Assembly (NCBI GenBank): GCA_027028665.1
Contig: JALVIU010000197.1
Span: forward strand, 1 to 12,105
Direction of reading: 5' to 3'
Length of the DNA stretch: 12,105 nt
DNA from: Candidatus Atribacteria bacterium
Lineage (GTDB): Bacteria > Atribacterota > JALVIU01
Under the pieces are notes generated by a model, which was not told where the DNA came from, searched no databases, and worked only from the letters and a program-made list of their open reading frames with translations. Below are positions 6,345-12,105 of this stretch, in pieces. Both the position numbers and the translations under genes were made by a program. The number at the start of each line of letters is the position of its first letter. Positions within the stretch are counted from its first letter, which is position 1.

Positions 6345-7192
6345 AAATAATAGTTGCAACTCGTGCAGGATTTTGCTCAGGTGTGAAAAGGGCTATAGAT
6401 ATGACAAATGAGACCCTTTCACAAAAGGGTAAAATATACATGCTGGGGGAACTTATACACAACAAGAGGGTTGTAGATAAGTTTCGCTCCCTCGGTGTAG
6501 AGATTGTAAAGGAAATCCCTAAAGATACCCCTGGTGCCTTTCTTATTACCCGATCCCATGGTATATCACCAGATGTAATAAAGGAGGTCAGGGAGTACGG
6601 TTTACACCTTATAGATACTACATGTCCCTTTGTGAAAAAGGTACAGGAACTTGCAAGATATATACTGGCAAATGGATATGAACTTATCCTTGTTGGAGAT
6701 AGGGGACATGCAGAGATAGATGCAGTTTTGGCCAGATTAACCGATCTTTCTATGGTAAGTGTTATAAGTACTCCATCTGATCTTTTAGGTTTTGTCCCTA
6801 ACACAAAAAGGGTAGGGATTGTATCTCAGACTACCCAGTCTCTTGAGTTTTTCTCTCAGGTGGTAGGAGAGATTTCCAAATATACTCAAGAGATGCTGGT
6901 TTATAATACCATATGCGAGGAGACCATCTTAAGGCAGAGAGAGGTGGATGAGCTTTCCCGCAGGGCAGATGTGGTTGTGGTAATAGGTGGAAGAAACAGT
7001 GCAAATACCAATAGGTTATATAGAATTGCAAAGAAAAATTGTTCCCGTACTATCTTTGTAGAGAAGAAAGAAGAGCTTTCCCGCGAAGATTTTAAAAAAG
7101 ATGATACAGTACTTTTGGTAAGTGGTGCATCTACCCCTTATGAGTTTGTGGAAGAGGTAAAGGAGCTACTCCTTCTATGGGATAAGGAGTAA
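6341..7192 (+). CDS. ispH: 4-hydroxy-3-methylbut-2-enyl diphosphate reductase (IspH/LytB)
   Basis: A 283-residue [4Fe-4S] enzyme catalysing the last step of the MEP isoprenoid pathway, reducing HMBPP to isopentenyl and dimethylallyl diphosphate. The three cluster cysteines are present: Cys12 in Gly-Phe-Cys-Ser-Gly-Val, Cys95 in Asp-Thr-Thr-Cys-Pro-Phe-Val and Cys192 in Asn-Thr-Ile-Cys-Glu. Active-site motifs include His40 in Leu-Ile-His-Asn, His73 in Arg-Ser-His-Gly, Gly-His-Ala-Glu-Ile, Ser-Gln-Thr-Thr-Gln-Ser, Gly-Gly-Arg-Asn-Ser-Ala-Asn-Thr and Ser-Gly-Ala-Ser-Thr-Pro. Length is normal and there is no C-terminal ribosomal S1 fusion of the kind seen in some clostridia. The ATG overlaps the cmk stop as ATGA. 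It is the last gene of the + strand run, and rpmB converges on it 21 bases later, so the rpsA often found downstream is absent. Confidence 0.96.
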   Translation: MKIIVATRAGFCSGVKRAIDMTNETLSQKGKIYMLGELIHNKRVVDKFRSLGVEIVKEIPKDTPGAFLITRSHGISPDVIKEVREYGLHLIDTTCPFVKKVQELARYILANGYELILVGDRGHAEIDAVLARLTDLSMVSVISTPSDLLGFVPNTKRVGIVSQTTQSLEFFSQVVGEISKYTQEMLVYNTICEETILRQREVDELSRRADVVVVIGGRNSANTNRLYRIAKKNCSRTIFVEKKEELSREDFKKDDTVLLVSGASTPYEFVEEVKELLLLWDKE

Positions 7193-7196
7193 AGGC

Positions 7197-7219
7197 GGAC
7201 AACTCAGAGGGAGTTATCC
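7197..7219 (-). terminator. Possible terminator hairpin between convergent rpmB and ispH
   Basis: On the - strand the RNA would read GGAUAACUC, loop CCUCU, GAGUUGUCC: a 9-base-pair stem with one U-G wobble and a 5-base loop. It overlaps the rpmB stop codon and is followed by GCCUUUACUCC, which is only weakly U-rich. Read on the + strand the same stem has one A-C mismatch. The position, in the 21-base gap between two converging genes, is right for a terminator, but the poor U tract makes the call tentative. Confidence 0.4.
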
Positions 7220-7402
7220 TACCTTTACGACTTTTCCTGCCTTAAGGCATTTTGTACAAACTATCATCTTTTTAGTAGTATTTCCTACTCTCACTCTTAC
7301 TTTTTGAAGGTTTGGAGACCATTTTCTGTTAGAGACTCTATGAGAGTGACTTATGCTGTGACCAAATTGTGGTCCCTTTCCGCAGATTTCACACTTTGCC
7401 AT
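7214..7402 (-). CDS. rpmB: 50S ribosomal protein L28 (zinc-ribbon form)
   Basis: A 62-residue ribosomal large-subunit protein, normal length for bacterial L28. It begins [11 protein letters not shown], continues with the conserved [14 protein letters not shown] segment, and ends in [10 protein letters not shown]. Cys4/Cys7 and Cys49/Cys52 make this the zinc-binding (C+) form. AGAAGGAGG at 7411-7419 lies 8 bases upstream of the ATG, a very strong ribosome binding site fitting high expression. It has its own promoter at 7452-7480, giving a leader of roughly 43 bases. It is on its own rather than beside rpmG, and it converges with ispH. Confidence 0.97.
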   Translation of the reverse strand: MAKCEICGKGPQFGHSISHSHRVSNRKWSPNLQKVRVRVGNTTKKMIVCTKCLKAGKVVKVG

Positions 7403-7451
7403 TTCTATTTCCTCCTTCTATTGATCTAATCCCTTTTTGCATGCGGATACT

Positions 7452-7480
7452 ATTTTAGCATACAAACTCAAATTTGGCAA
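7452..7480 (-). promoter_or_regulatory. Sigma-70-type promoter of rpmB
   Basis: Read on the - strand, the -35 box is TTGCCA (7475-7480), the spacer is exactly 17 bases, and the -10 box is TAAAAT (7452-7457), preceded by TGC, an extended -10 element. Transcription should start near 7445, about 43 bases before the rpmB ATG. It starts only 17 bases after the stop codon of the preceding small gene, and no convincing terminator separates the two, so trk read-through could add to rpmB expression. No zinc-regulator-like palindrome is evident here. Confidence 0.75.
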
Positions 7481-7496
7481 GTTGAAAATATAAATT

Positions 7497-7811
7497 TTAT
7501 GATTTGTTTATACTTAGTTGTTTTACTATCTTATTTGCCTTTTCTATATGAAGTATTGCATTTTCTATATGTTCTCTTATGATGATAATCAGATCCTTTT
7601 TGTAAGATTCATAATCACCAGGGGGTAATGCTAATTTGTCGTATTTTTCAGATAAAAATTTTTCTGCAATCCCTTCTAAAACTTCATCAGGTATTACGAT
7701 ATCCTCTATATTGTAAAATGCAATACTTCTCTTTTTTATCTTTATTTTTATATCTATCTCTATCTCAAGCTCTTCTAATTGAATGGCACCATACTCTACA
7801 CAGTTTTCCAT
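7497..7811 (-). CDS. Unknown small protein at the end of the trk operon
   Basis: A 104-residue protein that I do not recognise. It begins one base after the trkH stop codon (TAA-T-ATG), so it is almost certainly co-transcribed and probably translated by reinitiation, since no strong Shine-Dalgarno sequence is seen. Residues 16-27 alternate charged and isoleucine residues (Glu-Ile-Glu-Ile-Asp-Ile-Lys-Ile-Lys-Ile-Lys-Lys), as expected of an exposed beta strand. After a Pro-rich patch near residue 67 the remaining third is helical, charged and Ile-rich and could form an amphipathic helix. There is no signal peptide or clear membrane segment, so a cytoplasmic role is likely. Position suggests a link to the Trk potassium system, but nothing in the sequence proves one. 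The frame fills the space between trkH and the rpmB promoter and uses the same AT-rich codons as its neighbours. Confidence 0.7.
   Translation of the reverse strand: MENCVEYGAIQLEELEIEIDIKIKIKKRSIAFYNIEDIVIPDEVLEGIAEKFLSEKYDKLALPPGDYESYKKDLIIIIREHIENAILHIEKANKIVKQLSINKS
7731..7766 (-). repeat. Degenerate 6-base tandem repeat coding (Glu/Asp/Lys)-Ile units
   Basis: Inside the unknown trk-linked gene, six consecutive 6-base units read on the - strand GAGATA, GAGATA, GATATA, AAAATA, AAGATA, AAAAAG. They encode alternating charged and isoleucine residues at positions 16-27. The first two units are identical and the others drift, so this may be an old slipped-strand expansion or simply a biased beta-strand code. 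Confidence 0.45.
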
Positions 7812-7812
7812 A

Positions 7813-9261
7813 TTACTTTTTCCAGAGACCTGGCATGATGAGTACCAGTATGGTATATATCTCTAATCTCCCCAGTACCATATTTATTATAAGTACTATT
7901 TTTCCTAAATATGGGATATGTATATAATTTTGAGATGCACCAACCTTGGCAAGTCCTGGTCCTATATTGCCAATAGTTGCGGCAGTAGATGCAATGGCAG
8001 TTACGAGATCAAGACCTAAAAATGCCATTATCGCTGTGGATAATGTAAAAAGCCCTATATAGAGAAAGAAAAACGCAGTAACACTATTCATAATGCTGTC
8101 TGGCACTACAGTTTTTCCTAATTTTATAGGCACTACTGCATTTGGATGTATAAGTTTAAAGATCTCTCTTATACCATGTTTTATAAGGAGGAGTATACGG
8201 ATATTTTTTATAGCTCCACCAGTTGAACCTGCACATCCACCTATAAACATAAGGGCAAGTAATAAGAATCGAGAAAAATCTGGCCACTTATCAAAATCCG
8301 CTGTGGTAAATCCTGTGGTAGTAACAATAGAGACCACCTGGAATGATGCAAATCTTAAGGCAGAAGAAATAGTATTATAGATATGCCCTGCGTATATGTT
8401 ATAGGTCACAAGCAGGGTAGATATGAGTACCACCCCTGTATAAAATTTAAATTCTGGGTCTTTGAAGAAACACTTTAGATCACCTTTAAAGATCAATCTA
8501 TAATTAAGTGCAAAGTTTGCACCAGAGATAAACATAAAAAATATAATTATGATATCATATACAGGATTATTAAATGCCCCTACACTTGCATCCCTTGTAG
8601 AAAATCCACCTGTGGACATAGTTGCAAACATATGACATAATGCATCATATAGAGACATTCCTGCAATCTTTAAAAATAAGACTTCGAAGGCAGAAATGAT
8701 GGCATATACAATCCACAAAAGTCTTGCTGTATGGGTGATTTTTGGTTTTAATCTATCTGCCGTAGGTCCTGGTACTTCTGATTTATAAAGTTGCATAGCC
8801 CCTCTTCCAATGGCAGGTAAGAGTGCTATAACAAGTACTATAATACCCATGCCCCCGAGCCAATGTGTAAGACCTCTCCAGAAGATTATACCGTGTGGCT
8901 GTGCCTCAATAGGATAAAGTACTGTAGCTCCAGTAGTAGTGAAACCTGACATGGCTTCAAAATATGCATCAATATAGTTGTGAAATGTCCCATATATCAT
9001 ATAAGGAATTGCTCCAAAACCTGCAGCTAATAACCATCCAAGTCCTGCTATGGCAAGTCCTTCTCGTGCAGTAAATGTACCTTCACCTTTAAAGAAGTAT
9101 CGCATAATTAATCCTGTCCCTATGGTTATAGATGCAGAAAGTAAGAGGGCAAGTATATCATTATCATGGTAGTAGAGAGAAAATATGATAGGGATTAACA
9201 TAAATAACCCCAAAAAAATAAGAAGGCTCCCCAGTGTACTTATGAGAAGTTTATAATTCAT
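7813..9261 (-). CDS. trkH: Trk potassium uptake channel subunit TrkH
   Basis: A 482-residue inner-membrane protein, matching the usual TrkH length (about 480). It is the ion-conducting subunit of Trk and forms four membrane-pore-membrane repeats. The four filter loops are visible in order: Phe-Thr-Thr-Thr-Gly-Ala-Thr, Met-Ser-Thr-Gly-Gly-Phe-Ser-Thr, Val-Thr-Thr-Thr-Gly-Phe-Thr-Thr, and Ala-Thr-Ile-Gly-Asn-Ile-Gly-Pro-Gly. Conserved Trp-Arg-Gly-Leu-Thr-His-Trp-Leu-Gly-Gly-Met-Gly and Gly-Gly-Cys-Ala-Gly-Ser-Thr-Gly-Gly are also present. The N-terminal hydrophobic segments fit the D0 extension of TrkH rather than the shorter KtrB. The ATG follows GAGAGG by 7 bases and lies 2 bases after the trkA stop. 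TrkA, encoded just before it, is its cytosolic gating partner. Confidence 0.97.
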   Translation of the reverse strand: MNYKLLISTLGSLLIFLGLFMLIPIIFSLYYHDNDILALLLSASITIGTGLIMRYFFKGEGTFTAREGLAIAGLGWLLAAGFGAIPYMIYGTFHNYIDAYFEAMSGFTTTGATVLYPIEAQPHGIIFWRGLTHWLGGMGIIVLVIALLPAIGRGAMQLYKSEVPGPTADRLKPKITHTARLLWIVYAIISAFEVLFLKIAGMSLYDALCHMFATMSTGGFSTRDASVGAFNNPVYDIIIIFFMFISGANFALNYRLIFKGDLKCFFKDPEFKFYTGVVLISTLLVTYNIYAGHIYNTISSALRFASFQVVSIVTTTGFTTADFDKWPDFSRFLLLALMFIGGCAGSTGGAIKNIRILLLIKHGIREIFKLIHPNAVVPIKLGKTVVPDSIMNSVTAFFFLYIGLFTLSTAIMAFLGLDLVTAIASTAATIGNIGPGLAKVGASQNYIHIPYLGKIVLIINMVLGRLEIYTILVLIMPGLWKK

Positions 9262-9263
9262 CT

Positions 9264-10604
9264 TTATCCTCTCTTTTTGAATATATTTTCTATCTTTTTT
9301 ATATTTTTTTTAAGTGTAATGAGAATTACTTTATCCTGGGGAAGAAGTACATCATCTCCATGAGGAATAATAATTTCTTCTCCCCTTATTATGGTGGCTA
9401 TTAGTAGATCTTTTGGTAGTTTAAGTTTTTGTAGTGGTATATTATTTACGGCTTTGTTTTCAGGCACTTCTACCTCTACGACCTCTGCCTCTCCCTCTTT
9501 TAGTAGAGTAAGGTTCAATACCTTGCTTTTTCTTATGAAGCCTAAGATATAAGATGCAGTAATGAGCCTTGGACTTATAGCTGCATCTACACCAATTGTC
9601 TCTAAGATAGGGGAGTATGTAGGTTTTGTTATCTTTGCAATCACTTTTTTTGCACCTAACTTTTTCGCAAGCAGAGAAAATACAAGGTTGTCTTCATCGT
9701 TTCGCGTAAGGGATACAAAACTATCTGTAAGCTCAATACCTTCCCTTTTTAGAAGCTCTTTATCTGTTCCGTCACCATTTATTACAAGGGTTTTTTCCAG
9801 AACTGCTGCTGCTTTGTTACTTTTTTCCAGGTTTTTTTCTATTAGTTTTGTCTCTATACTATATTTTTCCAGACCCTGAGCAAGTTTTATTCCTATATCA
9901 CTTGCACCCACAATTATTACCTTTAAGACCCTATCTTCTTTTTTGTCAAATAATATATGGAGCTTTTTTATATCCTTTGTATTTCCCAATATATATACAC
10001 TATCTTCGGGGAGTATTGTTTCATCTCCTGTAGGAATTATAATTTTGTCGTTTCTATTTATGGCTCCAATGAGAAGAGATCCTGGAAAATCTATCTCTTT
10101 CAGCTTTTTATTTGCTATGTCAAAGTTTTCTTTTATTTTTACCTTTACCATAGAGATCTCCCCCTCTGAGAATGTTGCAATAGATGATGCAAAGGGATGT
10201 AAGATCAGTTTTTCTATTTGCTCTGCTGCTGCATTTGCAGGATTTATAATAAAGTCTATACCCAGTTCTTCTTTAAAGGCCTCTAAATTAGATAGGTAAT
10301 CCTGATCTTTTATTCTTATTATCTTTGTCTTTGCCCCTAATTTATTTGCAACTAAAGAGGAGATCATATTTACCTCATCACTATCTGTAACAGATATGAG
10401 CATATCTGCATTGCTTACATCTACATTTTTGAGGGCACTTATGTTTGCACCATTTCCTGTAAGTACCATTGTATCAAGGTTTTCTTCTATGTATTTTGCT
10501 CTATCTGCATCCTTTTCTATGATAATTACATCATGTCCCTCTTCTAAGAGACTGATGGCAATCTGTTCACCAACAGTTCCTGCTCCAATAATTATTATCT
10601 TCAT
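9264..10604 (-). CDS. trkA: Trk system potassium uptake regulator TrkA
   Basis: A 446-residue cytosolic protein of standard TrkA length that assembles on TrkH and gates potassium uptake in response to nucleotides. It is a tandem duplication of RCK_N plus RCK_C domains. The first Rossmann motif is Gly7-Ala-Gly-Thr-Val-Gly12 with Glu30 at the end of the second strand, typical of NAD(H) binding. The second starts near residue 232 with Gly-Ala-Ser-Asp-Ile-Gly. Each half ends in a TrkA-C module with the Ile-Ile-Pro-x-Gly-Asp-x-x-Leu-Pro-x-Asp pattern. AGAGGTGA at 10609-10616 precedes the ATG. It is first in the operon trkA-trkH-unknown gene, with a near-consensus promoter about 60 bases upstream. 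Confidence 0.97.
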   Translation of the reverse strand: MKIIIIGAGTVGEQIAISLLEEGHDVIIIEKDADRAKYIEENLDTMVLTGNGANISALKNVDVSNADMLISVTDSDEVNMISSLVANKLGAKTKIIRIKDQDYLSNLEAFKEELGIDFIINPANAAAEQIEKLILHPFASSIATFSEGEISMVKVKIKENFDIANKKLKEIDFPGSLLIGAINRNDKIIIPTGDETILPEDSVYILGNTKDIKKLHILFDKKEDRVLKVIIVGASDIGIKLAQGLEKYSIETKLIEKNLEKSNKAAAVLEKTLVINGDGTDKELLKREGIELTDSFVSLTRNDEDNLVFSLLAKKLGAKKVIAKITKPTYSPILETIGVDAAISPRLITASYILGFIRKSKVLNLTLLKEGEAEVVEVEVPENKAVNNIPLQKLKLPKDLLIATIIRGEEIIIPHGDDVLLPQDKVILITLKKNIKKIENIFKKRG

Positions 10605-10618
10605 TGATTCACCTCTTT

Positions 10619-10660
10619 ATTTTGTACTTATATTAATTAATGCATGTATAAAAACAAAAT
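10619..10660 (-). other. AT-rich imperfect inverted repeat in the trkA leader
   Basis: ATTTTGT at 10619-10625 pairs with ACAAAAT at 10654-10660. Inside it TTATA at 10628-10632 pairs with TATAA at 10647-10651, around a 14-base centre that holds the palindrome TTAATTAA. The predicted trkA transcript begins near 10655, so only the inner stem and part of the outer stem would be in the RNA. All but two pairs are A-T, and chance is a reasonable explanation in such AT-rich DNA. Confidence 0.25.
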
Positions 10661-10661
10661 T

Positions 10662-10690
10662 ATTATATATTATTGACATTTAAAAGTCAA
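10662..10690 (-). promoter_or_regulatory. Sigma-70-type promoter of the trkA-trkH operon
   Basis: On the - strand the -35 box is TTGACT (10685-10690), followed by a 17-base spacer and a perfect TATAAT -10 box (10662-10667). Transcription should begin near 10655, giving a leader of about 50 bases before the trkA ATG. The -35 box forms one arm of the palindrome at 10673-10690, so a protein bound there would block this promoter. Confidence 0.8.
10673..10690. promoter_or_regulatory. 18-base imperfect palindrome, candidate operator
   Basis: TTGACATTTAAAAGTCAA reads the same on both strands except for one non-matching symmetric position (the central TTTAAA is itself palindromic). One arm is the trk -35 box. 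The other arm is TTGACA on the + strand, a consensus -35, but no good -10 follows it at 16-18 bases. It lies in the 134-base divergent region between trkA and the methyltransferase gene. Binding by a dimeric regulator is inferred from symmetry only. The arms do not match FNR spacing or any site I can name. Confidence 0.4.
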
Positions 10691-10723
10691 ATGGCAAGAT
10701 TTAGGGAGAGTGTCACCTTTATA

Positions 10724-10732
10724 TGATATAAT
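10724..10732 (+). promoter_or_regulatory. Extended -10 promoter giving a probable leaderless mRNA
   Basis: The + strand reads TGATATAAT: a perfect TATAAT (10727-10732) with the TGn extension. Six bases separate it from the ATG at 10739, so transcription is expected to begin at or next to the start codon. No good -35 lies 17 bases upstream, which extended -10 promoters do not strictly need. No Shine-Dalgarno sequence occurs before this ATG, and an in-frame TGA at 10724-10726 rules out a longer reading. Confidence 0.6.
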
Positions 10733-10738
10733 AAAAAT

Positions 10739-11284
10739 ATGAATGATATAGAAATTTGGTATAAAAAATATGCAAAGAAAGCCCTTGCCCATGTTGGGAT
10801 AAGAAAGGGACAAATTATCCTTGATTTTGGAGCAGGGGAAGGGTATTATGTCCTTCCTATATCTGAGATTTTAGGAAAAGAGGGTATGGTTTATGCCTAT
10901 GATAAAGATGTATATGCATTAAGTAGGTTAAATAACTCAAAAGAAGAAAAGGGTATTGAAAATATTACAATTGTGAAATCTAAAGGACAAACTTATTCCC
11001 TTCCTTTTCGAGATGCCTTTTTTGATGTAGTTCTTTTGTATGATGTTTTGCATTCATACTACTTTAATCAAGATGAGAGGTTGAAGATCTTAAAAGAGGT
11101 ATTTAGGATTCTGAAAGATGATGGTTTTATCTCTGTTTTTCCAAAACATATAGGGGAGAGGGAATTTGAAAAAGAGGCAAAAATATCAGGATTTTGCCTC
11201 TTTAAAAGGATTCCCCTTAAACTTTTGCATTATGGGTTTTTAGAAGACGGAATAATATTTAATTTTAAGAAGTGTACTCTGTAA
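10739..11284 (+). CDS. Class I SAM-dependent methyltransferase, substrate unknown
   Basis: A 181-residue cytosolic protein with one Rossmann-type methyltransferase domain. Motif I is Leu28-Asp-Phe-Gly-Ala-Gly-Glu-Gly35, an acidic residue follows in Val-Tyr-Ala-Tyr-Asp (end of the second strand), then Leu-Pro-Phe-Arg-Asp-Ala-Phe-Phe-Asp-Val-Val (motif II region) and Ile-Leu-Lys-Asp-Asp-Gly-Phe (post-motif). This is the methyltransferase type 11 pattern of small-molecule enzymes such as UbiE/ArsM relatives, but no substrate-specific motif is visible. A His-Ser-Tyr-Tyr-Phe-Asn segment follows the fourth strand. The start at 10739 is the only one possible after an in-frame stop at 10724. There is no ribosome binding site, so a leaderless mRNA is likely. 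It is divergent from trkA and tail to tail with the GNAT gene, with no bases between their stop codons. Confidence 0.85.
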   Translation: MNDIEIWYKKYAKKALAHVGIRKGQIILDFGAGEGYYVLPISEILGKEGMVYAYDKDVYALSRLNNSKEEKGIENITIVKSKGQTYSLPFRDAFFDVVLLYDVLHSYYFNQDERLKILKEVFRILKDDGFISVFPKHIGEREFEKEAKISGFCLFKRIPLKLLHYGFLEDGIIFNFKKCTL

Positions 11285-12105
11285 TTATTTCACCTCCTTT
11301 GTATATAATCTAAATGTTTTATAATGTTTACCTCCAAGTTTTTCTGCATCATTTCTCATGGAGTGATTATCCTTTCCTATAGTACCACCTTCTATCCATT
11401 TGTATCCATATTTTTTGGCAAGCTCGAGACCCTTTAGATACATGGTAGCCGATACGCCCTTTTTATGCCAGGGTGGAATTACAAACATAATAAAGGACTT
11501 TGCACTCTGTATCTTTCTCTTGTAATATAAAAACTTCAACAAACCAAAGGGGAAAAGCCGTCCATTTAGCTTTTTTAAGACTTCATTATAGTTTGGAAGA
11601 GATACATTAAATCCTATAGGTTCTCCTTCATTAGAGTATGCCATTATAAGAGATCCTGGTACTGCGAGGGGAATAAGTTCATTTATTATTTCTCTTAATT
11701 CTTCTTCAGAAGGAGGTATGATAGGATCTAACCAATCATTTGGTACAGCCCGATCCATTATATACTTTACATCTTTTATTATTTTTTCTTTATCCTTCTT
11801 TACTTCTTTAGGATGTGGAGTTTTTAAAAAAAATCTGTATCTTTTTATAGCATGTTTTGTTCCATTTTTATGTCTTGCAAGGTCTAATTTATCTAAATAA
11901 AATATGTACGAATAAAAATCATAAAAGGGAATATACCCCATTTTTTCAATAAGTTCTTTATAATATGGTGGATTATAGGATTCCAAAAGAGATGGAGGAG
12001 ATGCAAAGTTATCTATTAAAAGTCCACGAAAGTCATCTCCATTTGTTGGAGATATAGGCCCCTTTATAGAGGCCATACCCATTTGTGTTGCAAACTTTTC
12101 TACCT
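11285..12105 (-). CDS. YghO-like GNAT-fold protein, C-terminal part (5' end outside window)
   Basis: The reading frame is open from the right edge to TAA at 11285-11287, about 273 visible codons. An ATG at 12080-12082 is probably internal, because the frame continues upstream with conserved-looking residues (Val-Glu-Lys-Phe-Ala-Thr-Gln). The segment Gly-Pro-Ile-Ser-Pro-Thr-Asn, Arg-Gly-Leu-Leu-Ile-Asp-Asn-Phe and Tyr-Asn-Pro-Pro-Tyr-Tyr is what I know from a family of roughly 370-residue proteins related to E. coli YghO. The C-terminal part looks like an acetyl-CoA-binding GNAT fold: Lys-Lys-Gly-Val-Ser-Ala-Thr-Met-Tyr-Leu, and Lys-Asp-Asn-His-Ser-Met-Arg then Leu-Gly-Gly-Lys-His-Tyr-Lys-Thr-Phe-Arg-Leu-Tyr at the end. 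Substrate and role are unknown. About 100 N-terminal residues should lie beyond 12105, together with the promoter. Confidence 0.75.
   Translation of the reverse strand, partial: VEKFATQMGMASIKGPISPTNGDDFRGLLIDNFASPPSLLESYNPPYYKELIEKMGYIPFYDFYSYIFYLDKLDLARHKNGTKHAIKRYRFFLKTPHPKEVKKDKEKIIKDVKYIMDRAVPNDWLDPIIPPSEEELREIINELIPLAVPGSLIMAYSNEGEPIGFNVSLPNYNEVLKKLNGRLFPFGLLKFLYYKRKIQSAKSFIMFVIPPWHKKGVSATMYLKGLELAKKYGYKWIEGGTIGKDNHSMRNDAEKLGGKHYKTFRLYTKEVK

Noticed and set aside
6328-6804. 158-codon open frame on the - strand opposite ispH
   Set aside because: No recognisable domain; the + strand frame carries all conserved IspH motifs, so this is a shadow.
9943-10299. 118-codon + strand frame inside trkA
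   Set aside because: Antisense to the conserved RCK domains and without a ribosome site; a shadow.
10673-10701. + strand promoter using TTGACA at 10673-10678
   Set aside because: The best hexamers at 16-18 base spacing (CAAGAT, AAGATT, AGATTT) match the -10 consensus poorly; the extended -10 at 10724-10732 is far better.
10605-10738. Riboswitch (for example potassium or c-di-AMP sensing) upstream of trkA
   Set aside because: The predicted leader is only about 50 bases and AT-rich, too short and without conserved motifs for a known riboswitch.

Overview
The window is 12.1 kb of gene-dense, AT-rich bacterial chromosome. Its genes are nearly all housekeeping, with many short overlaps and strong purine-rich ribosome binding sites. 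Codon choice favours AGA/AGG for arginine and ATA for isoleucine. One enzyme, TrpRS, carries a cysteine set like that of the [4Fe-4S] TrpRS of Thermotoga maritima, and acylphosphatase and isoaspartyl repair genes are present. Together this suggests an anaerobic, possibly thermophilic, deep-branching or Desulfobacterota/Nitrospirota-like bacterium. That placement is inference; no rRNA or tRNA gene is present to fix it. I see no mobile element, CRISPR array, phage gene or RNA gene, and no gene-free stretch over 300 bases.

Region 1 (1-7192, + strand) is one long operon-like run: surE (3' end only) - acyP - pcm - CBS/tRNA nucleotidyltransferase - M50 site-2 protease - trpS - rluB - cobO - cmk - ispH. 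Gaps range from 15 bases to an 11-base overlap, and four junctions are 4-base start/stop overlaps, so translational coupling is likely. The products serve protein damage repair (SurE, Pcm), tRNA 3'-end maturation and charging (CCA/A-adding enzyme, TrpRS), 23S rRNA pseudouridylation (RluB), nucleotide, cofactor and isoprenoid metabolism (Cmk, CobO, IspH) and membrane proteolysis. The order M50-trpS-...-rluB-...-cmk-ispH resembles a cluster known in several anaerobic bacteria. Here scpA/scpB are not between trpS and rluB, cobO is inserted, and rpsA does not follow ispH.

Region 2 (7197-10690, - strand) holds rpmB (zinc-ribbon L28) with its own promoter, preceded by a potassium-uptake operon trkA-trkH-unknown small gene. 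The trk genes are 1-2 bases apart and start from a near-consensus promoter at 10662-10690.

Region 3 (10605-12105) has a 134-base divergent control region, with an 18-base imperfect palindrome over the trk -35 box. A class I methyltransferase follows (+ strand), whose start codon sits directly after an extended -10 box and so probably gives a leaderless mRNA. Tail to tail with it is the 3' part of a YghO-like GNAT protein (- strand) that runs off the window.

No entirely new system is evident. The most interesting items are the Fe-S-type TrpRS, the CBS-fused nucleotidyltransferase lacking the DHH domain of larger relatives, the leaderless methyltransferase with its palindromic divergent promoter, and the unknown small protein at the end of the trk operon.
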